From Micromonospora sp. Llam0 (GTDB lineage: Bacteria; Actinomycetota; Actinomycetes; Mycobacteriales; Micromonosporaceae): a stretch of DNA of 64,000 nt. The position numbers were made by a program, and so were the translations under genes. The stretch lies in the NCBI RefSeq assembly GCF_003751085.1, contig NZ_RJJY01000002.1, forward strand, positions 2,418,001 through 2,482,000. Direction: 5' to 3'. Below are positions 33,565 through 43,072 of this stretch, one piece after another. A model generated the notes under the pieces. That model was given only the letters and a program-made list of their open reading frames with translations, did no database searches and was not told where the DNA came from. Positions within the stretch are counted from its first letter, which is position 1; each line of letters begins with the position of its first letter.

Positions 33565-34770
33565 ATGACTATGACAGGCGAGATGGGTGTCGAGGATCCC
33601 GCGATGCGACGGGCAGCGATGGTTTCCGAGTTGCGGGAGGACGTCATCGTCTCGGAGGCCGTGGCTGCGGCGTTCTTGACTGTGCCTCGCCACGTGTTCG
33701 CGGAGGGTGAACCGTTGGAGGCGGTGTACGACTCGAACACGCCGCTGGTGACCAAGGTCGACTCCCGCGGGGCGGCGCTGAGTTCGGTGTCCGCCGCGCA
33801 TATCCAGGCGGTGATGCTGGAGCGGGCCGGGATCGAGCCGGGGATGCGGGTGCTGGAGATCGGCTCGGGTGGCTACAACGCGGCGCTGATCGCGGAGCTG
33901 GTCGGCCCCGAGGGTTCGGTCACGTCGGTGGACATCGACGAGGAGATCGTCGCGCGGGCGCGCCGGTGTCTGCGGTCGGCCGGTTACGGGCGGGTACGGG
34001 TCGTGCGGGCTGACGCCGAGCATGGTGTGCCGGAGCACGCGCCGTACGACCGGATCATCGTGACGGTCGGGGCGTGGGACATCCCTCCGGCGTGGATCAA
34101 CCAACTGTCCGGGCGCGGCAGGATCGTCGTGCCGCTGCGGTTCGCCGGGTTGTCCCGCTGTATCGCGTTCGACCGCGTCGGCACCCGCCTGGTCTCCCGC
34201 AGCTACTGTCTCGGTGGTTTCGTGCCGATGCAGGGCCAGGGCACGTTCACCGACACGGTGGTGCCGGTCACCGGTGACGCGGCGCTGCGGGTCGACGGGC
34301 CCGACCCGGGCTTCGACGTGCCGGCGCTGCGCCGGGCGATCCACGGGCGGCGGATCGCACGGTGGTCCGGGGCGGCGTTCGACCTGCCTGATGAGTTGGA
34401 GCTGTTCGTGGTGACCAGCGGGCCGCTGGTGCCGTTCCTGCACGCCAGCCAGGCGCTGGTCGACCAGGGCGTGTTCACGCCGGCGGTGACTGTCGGCGCG
34501 GCTGTCCTGGTCGAGGCGGGCAGTTTCGCCTACCGGACGAAACGCGGGAACGAGGACACCGGCGGGTGGGAGAGCGGCGTCTACGCGCACGGACCGAACG
34601 CCGAGGACGTGGCCGAGCGGTACCTCGACCTGCTGCGCCGGTGGGCGGCCGGTTACCGCCGCCGAGGGGCCGCGCGCATCGAGTACATCCCAGGTGATGG
34701 CGACGGGGGTACGCCGCGCGGGTGGTGCGCGCCGAAACGCCACGGGGTTGTCGCGGTCTCGTGGCCCTGA
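33565..34770 (+). CDS. Protein-L-isoaspartate-type O-methyltransferase of the FxLD lanthipeptide system
   Basis: A 401-residue protein of the PCMT fold. SAM-binding motif I is MRVLEIGSGGYNAALIAELV and motif II is VTSVDIDEEIV, with ADAEHGVPEHAPYDRIIVTV after it. The N-terminal substrate part has FLTVPRHVFAEG, as in isoaspartyl methyltransferases. About 170 extra C-terminal residues (TGGWESGVYAHGP...) are specific to the methyltransferases that accompany FxLD lanthipeptides. It lies 56 bp before the precursor gene. By family it should convert Asp residues in the modified peptide into isoAsp or succinimide through methyl-ester formation. That chemistry is inferred from homologues of related lanthipeptide systems. 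Confidence 0.88.
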   Translation: MTMTGEMGVEDPAMRRAAMVSELREDVIVSEAVAAAFLTVPRHVFAEGEPLEAVYDSNTPLVTKVDSRGAALSSVSAAHIQAVMLERAGIEPGMRVLEIGSGGYNAALIAELVGPEGSVTSVDIDEEIVARARRCLRSAGYGRVRVVRADAEHGVPEHAPYDRIIVTVGAWDIPPAWINQLSGRGRIVVPLRFAGLSRCIAFDRVGTRLVSRSYCLGGFVPMQGQGTFTDTVVPVTGDAALRVDGPDPGFDVPALRRAIHGRRIARWSGAAFDLPDELELFVVTSGPLVPFLHASQALVDQGVFTPAVTVGAAVLVEAGSFAYRTKRGNEDTGGWESGVYAHGPNAEDVAERYLDLLRRWAAGYRRRGAARIEYIPGDGDGGTPRGWCAPKRHGVVAVSWP

Positions 34771-34826
34771 CAGCTACCGGCGTCCCGTCCGGGGCGCGCG
34801 GAGGAAACAACGTTGGAGGGAGAGTC

Positions 34827-35027
34827 ATGTCGATCACAACCGAGGAGAGGTCTGTCACGTCGATCCTGCCGGCGACGGCCGGCACGGACGACGAGTTCGA
34901 CACGGACGGCTGGGAGCTGGACGTCACATTCGTCGAGTCCGGCGAAAGCGTCGACACATTGATCTACATGACCAACGACGGGTGCGGCAAGACCTGCCAA
35001 TCCGCCTGCAGCACCACCTGCCCGTAG
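34827..35027 (+). CDS. FxLD-family class I lanthipeptide precursor
   Basis: A 66-residue peptide starts at ATG 34827 behind GGAGGGAGAG. The acidic leader contains WELDVTFVESG, where the family usually has FxLD, so Trp replaces Phe. The C-terminal core TNDGCGKTCQSACSTTCP has four Cys and five Ser/Thr, enough for several thioether rings. The downstream LanB would dehydrate Ser/Thr and LanC would close the rings. Asp in the core or near it is a candidate for the neighbouring methyltransferase. No leader-cleavage site is obvious. Confidence 0.9.
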   Translation: MSITTEERSVTSILPATAGTDDEFDTDGWELDVTFVESGESVDTLIYMTNDGCGKTCQSACSTTCP

Positions 35028-35043
35028 GAGACAAAGCCCGGAA

Positions 35044-35079
35044 GCCGTCCGATCGCGGCGCTGCCCATGGTCGGACGGC
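35044..35079 (+). terminator. Hairpin between precursor and lanB (attenuator)
   Basis: A perfect 9-bp inverted repeat (GCCGTCCGA at 35044-35052 and its complement at 35071-35079) sits in the 73-bp gap after the precursor. Such partial terminators after lanthipeptide precursor genes keep precursor mRNA above enzyme mRNA. Confidence 0.6.
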
Positions 35080-35100
35080 CCCTTACTCCCAGGGGGTACC

Positions 35101-38100
35101 GTGTACCAGCATCTCGACGCGTTGATGGTGCGCGCTGCGGTGTGCCCGCCTGACCAGCTGCGGCAGGGATGGCCGGATCTGACCGGACCGGAGGGTGTCG
35201 CGTCCTGGCGGCCGTGGCTGCGTCAGGTCTTCGCGGTGCCGCAGTTCGCCGCCGCTGTGGAACACGCCAGTCCGGTTCTCGCTGAGCGTGCCCGCGTGAT
35301 TTGCGACGGCCACGCGACAAGTGAGCGGCAAGCACGGCGGGTGGTGATGTCGGTGCTCCGGTACCTGCTACGAGCTCGTGGACGGGCAACTCCTTTCGGA
35401 TTGTTTGCCGGCGTCGCGGTCACCCGGCTGGCATCCACCACAACGGTGCGTCTCGGCACCGAGCATCGGGCGATCGCGCGGGCAGGTGCGCGATGGCTGG
35501 CTGAAGTCATCGACGAGTTGGAAGCGGACCCGATACTGACGCGCCACTTGCTGGTGCGCGCCAACGATCTCTTGACCTTCCGCGACGGCGAGGTCGTCCT
35601 GGAACACCGCTTCCGGCAGCGTCCAGACGAGAACCGAGCCGAGGTCCACGTCCGTGGCACCGGACCAGTGCGTGCCGCTCTTGCCGCGGCGAGCGACCCA
35701 GTACTGTTCGCCGACCTCGTCGACAAACTCGCCACCGACCACCGGGTCGGTGCGGGCGTGGTGTCTGCATTGCTCGCGGAAATGGTGTCGCAGCGACTTC
35801 TGTTGACTGAGCTACGGCCGGCGTCCACCTCGATCGACCCGCTGTCCGTCGTCGTCGCAGGCGTCGACCGCGCGCTCGCCAGCCGCGACGACCGTTACCC
35901 AAGCGATGAGAAGTTCACCGACGAACCATCCGCCGGCACGCGGATACAGAGGCTGAGCGACCAGATAGCGCGGCACAGGAGGGCGCCAGTCAGCGCCACA
36001 GCCGAGCGGCGTGCCCGCCTCACCGAGGCGATGGCCGCCCTGCACCCGACCGGTGAACCATCCGTCGTGGTCGACGTACGCCTCGACATCGAGCTTGCCA
36101 TCACCGAGACCGTCGCCTCTGAAGCCGCGTCAGCGGCCGACGCACTCACCCGCCTCTCCGGGTCTGGCCGCACGGGTTGGCCAGCATGGCACCGCCTTTT
36201 CCTGGAACGCTATGGGCCACACGCGCTGGTGCCCGTCCGCGACGTCGTGGACGCCGACATCGGCCTCGGATTCCCCGCCGGCTACCGCGGCGCCCCACCC
36301 ACCCCGGCGGCCGTGTTGACACCACGCGACCGGAAACTGCTGGCCCTGACCCAGAACGCGGCGCTGCGGCGTCAGCACGAGATCGTTCTCGACGACACCG
36401 CCATCGGCGACCTAGCCGACGGCGTGCCCCGCATCCGTATCCGACCGAGCACGGAACTGACCGTCACTGTGCAGGCCCGAACCGTACAGGATCTCGACCA
36501 GGGCACCTTCCAGCTCGTGGTCGTCGGGGTGTCCCGCAACGCCGGCACCACCACCGGTCGGTTTCTCGACCTACTCGACACGACCGATCAGAAACGAATC
36601 GCCGACCAGTACTCGTACCTGTCGACCACGACGCGCGGCGCGCTGCCCGCGCAGGTGTCCGCAGTGACCCCGTACACGATCACCGAGGACGTGGCCCGCG
36701 CCCCGCAGGTGATGCCCTACGTCATCCCGGTCGGGGAGTACCACGACAGCGGTTCCGACCGGATCACCCTCGACGACATCGCCGTCACCGCCGACGCCAA
36801 CCGCGTGTACCTGGTGTCGGTGTCTCGGCGCCGCCTGCTCGAACCGATCGTGCTCAACGCGGTCGAACAGGTGCACTACACCCTGCCGATCGTTCGGTTT
36901 CTCACCGAGGCCACCACCGCCTTCTCGACGGCCTGCACAGCGTTCGACTGGGGCGCCGCGAGCGGGTTACCGTTCCTACCCGCTCTGCGGTACGGACGAA
37001 CCATCCTGTCGCCGGCGCGTTGGCTGCTGGCCAGGACCGCCCTGACCACTGCCACCACCAGTTGGCGAGAGTGGACCGAGAAGCTGTGGTCGTGGCAAAC
37101 GACGACCGGGTGTCCGCAAACGGTGTATCTCGGTGACAGCGACCAACGCATCGGCCTGGATCTGGCCGAACCCGCCCACCAGGCGCTGCTGCGCGACCAC
37201 CTCGACCGCAACACCACGGCGGTGCTGCGCGCCGCGCCGCTACCGGACACCGCCGGCTGGATCGGCGGGCACGCACACGAGATCGTCATTCCGCTCGCCT
37301 CTACCGCTAACCCGGCACCGCCACCGCCACTGATCGCCACCGCGCCGGTGGTGAACGTCCGTGAACATGGGCACCTGCCAGGAAGCGACGAACGCCTCTA
37401 CCTCAAGCTGTACGGCCACCCGGGCAGGCAGACCACGATCCTCACCCAACACCTGCCGCTCCTGCTGCACCGGCTGGGCACCCCGGCACGGTGGTGGTTC
37501 CTACGCTACGGCGACCCAGAGCCGCACCTGCGGCTACGACTGACCGGCGACCCGGACCACACCCTGATCGGACAGTGGACCTGCGAGCTCCGCCGTGCCG
37601 GTCTGATCGCCCGGGTACAGATCGACACCGACTATCCGGAAGACGCCCGCTTCGGCGGCCCGGCCACCCGCGAAGCAAGCAACGAGGTCTTCGCGGCCGA
37701 CTCGGCCACCGCCGTCGCGCAACTCGCACTCGTCCGCCACGAACGAACACCCGACATCCGCGCGGCGACCGCAGCGAACCTGCTCGACCTCACCACCTCC
37801 GTCCTCGGCGAAGACACCGGCATGCGCTGGCTGATCGACCACACCCGCCCGTACCGACCCGCTCCACCCCGCGACGTCTACCAGCACACCATCCAGCTAA
37901 CAGGCCCCGACCAGCCGCAGATGACAGGCTCCCAGGACAGAGAAAAACTCCACGCCGCCAGACGCTGGCGCCATCAGGCGCTGGCCCGGTACCGAGACAC
38001 TCTGACCGCCGCCACAATCGCACCCGCGAGCGTGCTGCCCGACCTACTCCACCTACACCACACCCGCATGATCGGGCCCGACCCGAACAGCGAACGCCTC

Positions 38101-38163
38101 TGCCTGCACCTGGCCCGCGCCGCCGCGTTGAGCTGGACCACCCGCGCACCGAGCCGCCGATGA
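35101..38163 (+). CDS. lanB: Class I lanthipeptide dehydratase (LanB, full-length)
   Basis: A 1020-residue protein starts at GTG 35101. The N-terminal glutamylation domain starts with the typical region up to RGRATPFGLFAGVAV (residues about 95-110). The C-terminal SpaB_C elimination domain is present (LYLKLYGHPGRQTTILTQHL, RWWFLRYGDPEPHLRLRLTG at about 760-820). Length is normal for fused LanB enzymes. It uses glutamyl-tRNA to dehydrate Ser/Thr of the precursor in the cytoplasm. It overlaps lanC by ATGA. Confidence 0.93.
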   Translation: MYQHLDALMVRAAVCPPDQLRQGWPDLTGPEGVASWRPWLRQVFAVPQFAAAVEHASPVLAERARVICDGHATSERQARRVVMSVLRYLLRARGRATPFGLFAGVAVTRLASTTTVRLGTEHRAIARAGARWLAEVIDELEADPILTRHLLVRANDLLTFRDGEVVLEHRFRQRPDENRAEVHVRGTGPVRAALAAASDPVLFADLVDKLATDHRVGAGVVSALLAEMVSQRLLLTELRPASTSIDPLSVVVAGVDRALASRDDRYPSDEKFTDEPSAGTRIQRLSDQIARHRRAPVSATAERRARLTEAMAALHPTGEPSVVVDVRLDIELAITETVASEAASAADALTRLSGSGRTGWPAWHRLFLERYGPHALVPVRDVVDADIGLGFPAGYRGAPPTPAAVLTPRDRKLLALTQNAALRRQHEIVLDDTAIGDLADGVPRIRIRPSTELTVTVQARTVQDLDQGTFQLVVVGVSRNAGTTTGRFLDLLDTTDQKRIADQYSYLSTTTRGALPAQVSAVTPYTITEDVARAPQVMPYVIPVGEYHDSGSDRITLDDIAVTADANRVYLVSVSRRRLLEPIVLNAVEQVHYTLPIVRFLTEATTAFSTACTAFDWGAASGLPFLPALRYGRTILSPARWLLARTALTTATTSWREWTEKLWSWQTTTGCPQTVYLGDSDQRIGLDLAEPAHQALLRDHLDRNTTAVLRAAPLPDTAGWIGGHAHEIVIPLASTANPAPPPPLIATAPVVNVREHGHLPGSDERLYLKLYGHPGRQTTILTQHLPLLLHRLGTPARWWFLRYGDPEPHLRLRLTGDPDHTLIGQWTCELRRAGLIARVQIDTDYPEDARFGGPATREASNEVFAADSATAVAQLALVRHERTPDIRAATAANLLDLTTSVLGEDTGMRWLIDHTRPYRPAPPRDVYQHTIQLTGPDQPQMTGSQDREKLHAARRWRHQALARYRDTLTAATIAPASVLPDLLHLHHTRMIGPDPNSERLCLHLARAAALSWTTRAPSRR

Positions 38164-39389
38164 TCGCCCCGAACCAGGCAGCGATGACCGCGGCCACGAC
38201 CATCGCAGACACCCTTGCCTCGCCAACAATCGCTCACCACGAGCCCTCGAACAGGCGGTTCCGGCCGCAGTCCCTCGCAGGTGGTGCCGTCGGCATCGCA
38301 CTGCTCCACATCGAACGTGCCCGCAGCGGCCACGGCGACGACGCCCTCGCCCGCACCTGGCTGACGGCGGCCGCCCGCGAACCGATCAGCGCAGGAGCGA
38401 ACGCCAACCTGTTCCACGGAGCGCCCGCCCTCGGCTTCGCTCTCCACGCCGCCGGCACGACCTGGTCCCGCCGGGTGCTGGCGGCACTCGACGACACCAC
38501 GATCACGCTCACCCGCACCCGCCTGACCGCCGCGCACGCCCGTATAGACCGTGGTGATCCACTCGTGATGCGCGAGTTCGACCTGATCCACGGACTGTCC
38601 GGGCTCGGCGTCTACCACCTTCGCCGCCACCCCGATCACCCCGCCACCCACGAGGTGCTCTCCTATTTGGTCCGCCTAACCCACCCCCTTCCCGGACCAT
38701 CCGGCACCGAGAACCTCCCGCCGTGGTGGATGCCAGTGGGTCTGTCCGGCGACCCGCACCCGGACTATCCGGATGGGCACGGCAACCTCGGAATCGCCCA
38801 TGGCGTCGGCGCGGTCATCGCGCTCATGGCCATCGCCACACTCCGCCACATCTGCGTACAGGGCCTGACTGACGCCCTCGCCGCCCTCTGCGCCTGGACC
38901 GACCAGTGGCGCCAGCCCGACGGCATCGGCGCCTGGTGGCCCGGCTACCTGACCACCGACCACGCCGTCCGCCGTACACCGCCGCACCGTCCCCGGCCGT
39001 CCTGGTGCTACGGCGTCAGCGGCACCGCCCGCGCACAACAACTGGCCGGCATCGCCCTCGGCGACACCAGCCGGCAGACAACCGCGGAGAACGCGATACT
39101 CACCGCGCTACGCGACCCCAACCAACGCGCGCTGCTACCCGGAATCGGCCTTTGCCATGGAAAGGCCGGCCTGCTCCAGGCGGCCTTCCGAATGGCCATC
39201 GACGGCGGCAATCCGGCCATCGCCGCCGAACTACCCGGCCTGGCAGCAGAACTCGCCGACCAACTGGCGCAGCCCGGGGCCGGACACGAACTCATGGACG
39301 GCGCCGCCGGTGCCGCCCTCGCTCTCCACGCCATCGGAACAGGCACCCCGCCTGCCTCCGCGTGGGACAGCGCCCTCCTCCTGTCCTGA
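38160..39389 (+). CDS. lanC: Lanthionine cyclase (LanC)
   Basis: A 409-residue protein starts at ATG 38160 (ATGA overlap with lanB; the longer open frame upstream is out of phase with real coding). Zinc ligands of the LanC family are visible: Cys in PSWCYGVSGTAR (near residue 281) and Cys-His in GIGLCHGKAGLLQ (near 331). Repeated double-glycine helices (SLAGGAVGIALLHIER, LIHGLSGLGVYHL, DGAAGAALALHAI) form the alpha-toroid. It adds Cys thiols to dehydrated residues to make lanthionine rings. No transporter or LanP gene follows in this operon. Confidence 0.92.
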   Translation: MIAPNQAAMTAATTIADTLASPTIAHHEPSNRRFRPQSLAGGAVGIALLHIERARSGHGDDALARTWLTAAAREPISAGANANLFHGAPALGFALHAAGTTWSRRVLAALDDTTITLTRTRLTAAHARIDRGDPLVMREFDLIHGLSGLGVYHLRRHPDHPATHEVLSYLVRLTHPLPGPSGTENLPPWWMPVGLSGDPHPDYPDGHGNLGIAHGVGAVIALMAIATLRHICVQGLTDALAALCAWTDQWRQPDGIGAWWPGYLTTDHAVRRTPPHRPRPSWCYGVSGTARAQQLAGIALGDTSRQTTAENAILTALRDPNQRALLPGIGLCHGKAGLLQAAFRMAIDGGNPAIAAELPGLAAELADQLAQPGAGHELMDGAAGAALALHAIGTGTPPASAWDSALLLS

Positions 39390-39413
39390 CCACCCCCGAC
39401 CCCACGAGGACTC

Positions 39414-40307
39414 GTGAACCCCACACCCTGGCTACAGGTCACCATCGAGCCACCCGACCCGGCCCAGACCGAACACCTCGCCGTCACCCATCTGATGCCG
39501 CTGCTCACCGAAGCAGAAACCGACAAACTCATCACAGCCTGGTTCTTCATCCGCAAGACACCCCGATGGCGGCTGCGCTACCTGCCCGCCCATCAACCTG
39601 CACGAACACGGTCGCATGTGCTGGACCATCTCGACTCCCTCACCCGCGACGAACACATACGGCACGCCGTCGACGGTGTATACGAGCCCGAGACACGCGC
39701 CTTCGGCGGAGTCGAAGCGATGGCCGTCGCACACCGGCTCTGGCACGCCGACAGCCGGCACGTGCTGACCTACCTCGCGGCCACGGCAGAGCACCCCACC
39801 GACCGCCGTCGGCGAGAACTCGCCATGATTCTGTCCACCGCCCTGCTCCGTGCCGCCGGACTCGACTGGTACGAACAAGGCGACGTATGGGTCCGGGTCG
39901 CTGACCACCGGCCCTCACCCGCCGACCTCGGCCTACACGACGCCGCAGCGATTCATTCAGCCCTGCGTCGGCTGATGAGCATCAACCTAACCACAACCGC
40001 TGTCCCAGACGGGCCGTCCGCCACAGCGTCCGACTGGGCCGGCGCGTTCGCCACCGCCGGCCACGACCTCGCCCACCTCGCCACGACGGGACACCTACAC
40101 CGAGGCCTCCGTGACGTCCTCGCCCACCACATCATCTTCGCGATGAACAGACTCGGCCTACCCGCCACCACCCAAGCCGTTCTCGCCACCCACGCCGCGG
40201 ACACCGTCTTCGGCCCCGACCCAGCCGCGCGACCCGAGAAACGCAGCCCGGAGCAGGCCGCGACGACCAAACCAAACATCGCCACCGGTCCGGGAACCGC
40301 GAAATGA
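39414..40307 (+). CDS. SpaB_C-like thiopeptide-type biosynthesis protein
   Basis: A 297-residue protein starts at GTG 39414 after ACGAGGAC. It is a stand-alone homologue of the LanB elimination domain: WFFIRKTPRWRLRYLPAHQP, then YEPETRAFGGVEAMAVAHRL, which is the SpaB_C signature, and a helical C-terminus (FAMNRLGLPATTQAVLATHA). Since LanB already has its own SpaB_C domain, this second copy may act on another residue set or assist peptide binding. Stand-alone SpaB_C proteins are regular members of FxLD loci. It overlaps the next gene by ATGA. Confidence 0.85.
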   Translation: MNPTPWLQVTIEPPDPAQTEHLAVTHLMPLLTEAETDKLITAWFFIRKTPRWRLRYLPAHQPARTRSHVLDHLDSLTRDEHIRHAVDGVYEPETRAFGGVEAMAVAHRLWHADSRHVLTYLAATAEHPTDRRRRELAMILSTALLRAAGLDWYEQGDVWVRVADHRPSPADLGLHDAAAIHSALRRLMSINLTTTAVPDGPSATASDWAGAFATAGHDLAHLATTGHLHRGLRDVLAHHIIFAMNRLGLPATTQAVLATHAADTVFGPDPAARPEKRSPEQAATTKPNIATGPGTAK

Positions 40308-41500
40308 CGGATCGCCTAGGCCAACAAGCCCGACGCTTTCCCCTCGTCGCCCGCCCCAGACCTACCTGCACCCCACTCGCCGAACGCGTGACCGACCTGC
40401 AGCGCCGAGCCGTCACCGCCGCATGCAACCGCGACACTGCCGCCGCGACCTCCGTATTCAACCTCGCGGCGCTACTCGCGTCCGACTGCGGACTACCCGA
40501 CCTAGCCCGCCAATGGTCGGCCCGGCTCGCCCGTGTCTCCCTCGCCCGCCCACCCCGCGACGTCCGCTCAGCGACACACAGTCTTGAACCCCTCATCAAC
40601 CTCGCCCGCCTACGCACCCGAGCTGGCGACGGCGCCGGAGCATGGATGACGCTGGAACGCCTCTACCTAGCAGTTACCACCCGAACGGACATCAACATCG
40701 ACGGCGTCACCGTTCCCGCCTCACGCCTGTTGCCCGACCGGACCGAGCACCGCGACCTTCGCCGCTGGCTGTGGGCAGTCCTGCTGTCTAGCGGCGCCCA
40801 CGCCCTCGCAGCCGCCGGCCGATGGGACGACGCCCACCGCCGACTCGAACACCACCGGGGCATCGGCCGCCGCATGCTCGACGGCCGACAGATCGCCGTC
40901 ATCGCCAACGCCGCCGCCGGCAGACACAACCAGGCACTGAGCCTGCTACACGACACCGAACCGGGCGAAACCTGGGAACAAGCAGTAACCGCTTGCCTCA
41001 CCCTGCTCTGCCGGCAGAACCCCACGCACACCGACCGCAGCCGGGCGGTCCACGCCTTCCAAACACTGAGCACGACCGCAGCCGGCCTCGCCGTGTTCCG
41101 TACCCGCCTCGGACTCTGCCTCACCGACGCACTCGGCGCTGCCCACCAGCCTGTGACCAGGTCGATCATCATCGACATCTATCGCCACGCGGCACATGAC
41201 GGCTACGCAGCCCGCGACCTCCTCACACACCCTGTGGCCAGCGAGGTACTCACCGAGCAGCAGATGCGTCAACTCAGCAACCGCGTTGACGCCTGCGGAC
41301 TCGACGCCGCCGAGCTACCAGATTCAACACTCGCCCAACTCACCCAGGCCCTAGACATCGCCGAATCCGTCCTCACACCGACGACGCAAGGCGAGGAGGG
41401 AAATCGATCAACCCGGCACCCCGGCGACCACCACGGGCACCCGTCCACCGCCCCTGATCGGGCAACATTCCCGTCCATTCCGAGACGGCTGGGCGGATGA
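40304..41500 (+). CDS. Lanthipeptide-locus accessory protein, helical repeat type
   Basis: A 398-residue protein starts at ATG 40304 within an ATGA overlap, so it belongs to the operon. It is almost entirely helical with TPR-like pairs (AATSVFNLAALLASDCGLPD, LEPLINLARLRTRAGDGAGA, HALAAAGRWDDAHRRLEHHR). The last 40 residues are disordered. Proteins of this size follow SpaB_C-like genes in related FxLD clusters, but no activity is known. A scaffold or regulatory role is possible. Confidence 0.65.
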   Translation: MTDRLGQQARRFPLVARPRPTCTPLAERVTDLQRRAVTAACNRDTAAATSVFNLAALLASDCGLPDLARQWSARLARVSLARPPRDVRSATHSLEPLINLARLRTRAGDGAGAWMTLERLYLAVTTRTDINIDGVTVPASRLLPDRTEHRDLRRWLWAVLLSSGAHALAAAGRWDDAHRRLEHHRGIGRRMLDGRQIAVIANAAAGRHNQALSLLHDTEPGETWEQAVTACLTLLCRQNPTHTDRSRAVHAFQTLSTTAAGLAVFRTRLGLCLTDALGAAHQPVTRSIIIDIYRHAAHDGYAARDLLTHPVASEVLTEQQMRQLSNRVDACGLDAAELPDSTLAQLTQALDIAESVLTPTTQGEEGNRSTRHPGDHHGHPSTAPDRATFPSIPRRLGG

Positions 41501-41554
41501 CTTCCGGGGGAGGCGCACCCCGTCCGGCAGTCCCGCAACCGCATCCGGACCGCT

Positions 41555-41575
41555 CCGCTCCGCTCGGCGGAGCGG
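41555..41575 (+). terminator. Hairpin ending the lanthipeptide operon
   Basis: A tight 9-bp stem (CCGCTCCGC and GCGGAGCGG) with a 3-base loop, 55 bp after the last gene of the operon. It is a strong candidate terminator despite the absence of a T-run. Confidence 0.6.
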
Positions 41576-41708
41576 CCAACGTCCAATCTGGGGGTTCACC
41601 AGGGGGGTTCTCCCAGCCGCCGCTCTATGCAACCTGGTCGGCGTTGATTTCTCGGCGCGCTCCGACTCGGCTGTGTCGAGACAAGGACTCACCCTGCTTG
41701 ACTTGAAG

Positions 41709-41921
41709 CTATGAACGGCCAGACCGGTTGCGCTGGTTCCGGGCCGGAACCGTGATAGCTCCGATAGCGGCCAACGCGACAGTGCTGATAGCTGCGACGC
41801 CCGCTTGGGCCACACCCGCTGTTTTCTCCCCGCTGGCAAGCACGATCCAAAGTGTGGCGCAGATAGCGATACAGGCAACCAGGGTCAGGCTACCGACTGG
41901 CGCCTTCCTCGGGGTCTGCAC
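41709..41921 (-). CDS. Small protein with two transmembrane segments
   Basis: A 70-residue frame starts at GTG 41921 with AAAGGAGAAGG upstream. Two hydrophobic helices (LTLVACIAICATLWIVLA and GVAAISTVALAAIGAITV) flank a short loop (SGEKTAGVAQ) and the tail is basic (RNQRNRSGRS). It faces the lanthipeptide operon. A role in self-protection is possible by position only. Confidence 0.5.
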   Translation of the reverse strand: MQTPRKAPVGSLTLVACIAICATLWIVLASGEKTAGVAQAGVAAISTVALAAIGAITVPARNQRNRSGRS

Positions 41922-42751
41922 TGGGTCCTTCTCCTTTCCTTCCGGCGGCAGCCATTCGGTTCAACCTGACGCGCGCCACCCGGACGGTCTTTGTGAATCA
42001 AGTCGGATCTGATGGTTCCTGCGCTAATTATCTTTCGTCGAACGAATCGCACTGCAGGTCCTTGGTGTCTCAGTCGAGACAATTCGACCTAAGCATTCAG
42101 CCTTAGCGTTAAGACTTACCCCACGCATTCAGTGCCGTTATCTCGGTTTAGTTCCGATTCTTTGGACGCGCGAGTCCAGGGAGTCTCCGACGGACACTGG
42201 TTGTGGCGCTTTTGGCAGTGCGGAATCCTGCTCGCATTCATCATCTTCGTTTGCCAACCTACGAAAGCTGCCGCGAACATCTGCGGCGTACCCCCTTTCG
42301 CTGGGTGACTCGTTGTCGGCTAGGCCGGGGAGGTGCATGAATGGTGAGCCTTTCTCAGTTCTGATGCCGGACCGTACGATCCGCGTACGCTGGACTGCAT
42401 CGGCGAGAGTACATCTGATGTATTCGGCGGCGCCACCTGCGTCGGAAAGTGAACTGATGTGACATCATTTCGGCTATCGTCGTCGGCGGTGGACGAGTCT
42501 GACAACTCGAGGAGCCAGCGTCGCACTATTTGTCCGACACCCCCACTGACCTCGAAAGTCAGCCGGTTGACATGGGCTGGTGCACGGCCGCTAGATGAGG
42601 CAGACTGGCGCACCTACCAGAGCTACCTCTGTAGAAGAGTAAAGCGCGCGGTCAAAGCGAAGGGGACTCGTGATCAACCCGGGACGCATGCAGGCATTGC
42701 CGACATGGGGCGAATCGCCTGCACCTCATGCAACCAGGGAGGGCGGCGATC
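41922..42751. other. 830-bp gene-free, lower-GC stretch
   Basis: Neither strand holds a credible gene. The GC content drops visibly (for example 41995-42160). This is typical of recently acquired or regulatory DNA. The last 15 bases hold the ribosome site GGGAGGG of the next gene. Confidence 0.45.
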
Positions 42752-43072
42752 ATGGCTGACAAGCTTCCCAAGCAGCCGGTCTGGCCCTCCGGGCCGGGTG
42801 GTTCGCTGCCGAGTCAGCCTGAAGGATCGGGCGCGAAGAGTGAGTCCGGCATGGAAGTCGGCAGGGGACTCGTGCGAGTTACGGTCAACCTCACGCCACG
42901 TGCAGTCGATGCTCTCGATTCTGCGTGCTCCAAGACAAAGGACACGAAGACCGACAGCATCAACCGAGCCCTCGTTGTCTACGACGTCGTACTTGAGCTG
43001 ATCGAGCGCGGCGGAGGCCATCTGACATTTCAGAACAAAGATGGACACACCGAGATCGTTCATCTTCTATGA
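42752..43072 (+). CDS. Ribbon-helix-helix-like DNA-binding protein
   Basis: A 106-residue protein starts at ATG 42752 (GGGAGGG nine bases upstream; a start 24 bases earlier lacks a ribosome site). After a Pro/Ser-rich head, residues about 40-85 form a MetJ/Arc-type fold: strand VRVTVNLTPRAVDALDSACS, then KTDSINRALVVYDVVLELIE. The C-terminal strand pair HLTFQNKDGHTEIVHLL closes it. This type is frequent in actinomycete accessory regions and is thought to bind DNA as a dimer. No partner toxin is evident. Confidence 0.65.
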   Translation: MADKLPKQPVWPSGPGGSLPSQPEGSGAKSESGMEVGRGLVRVTVNLTPRAVDALDSACSKTKDTKTDSINRALVVYDVVLELIERGGGHLTFQNKDGHTEIVHLL

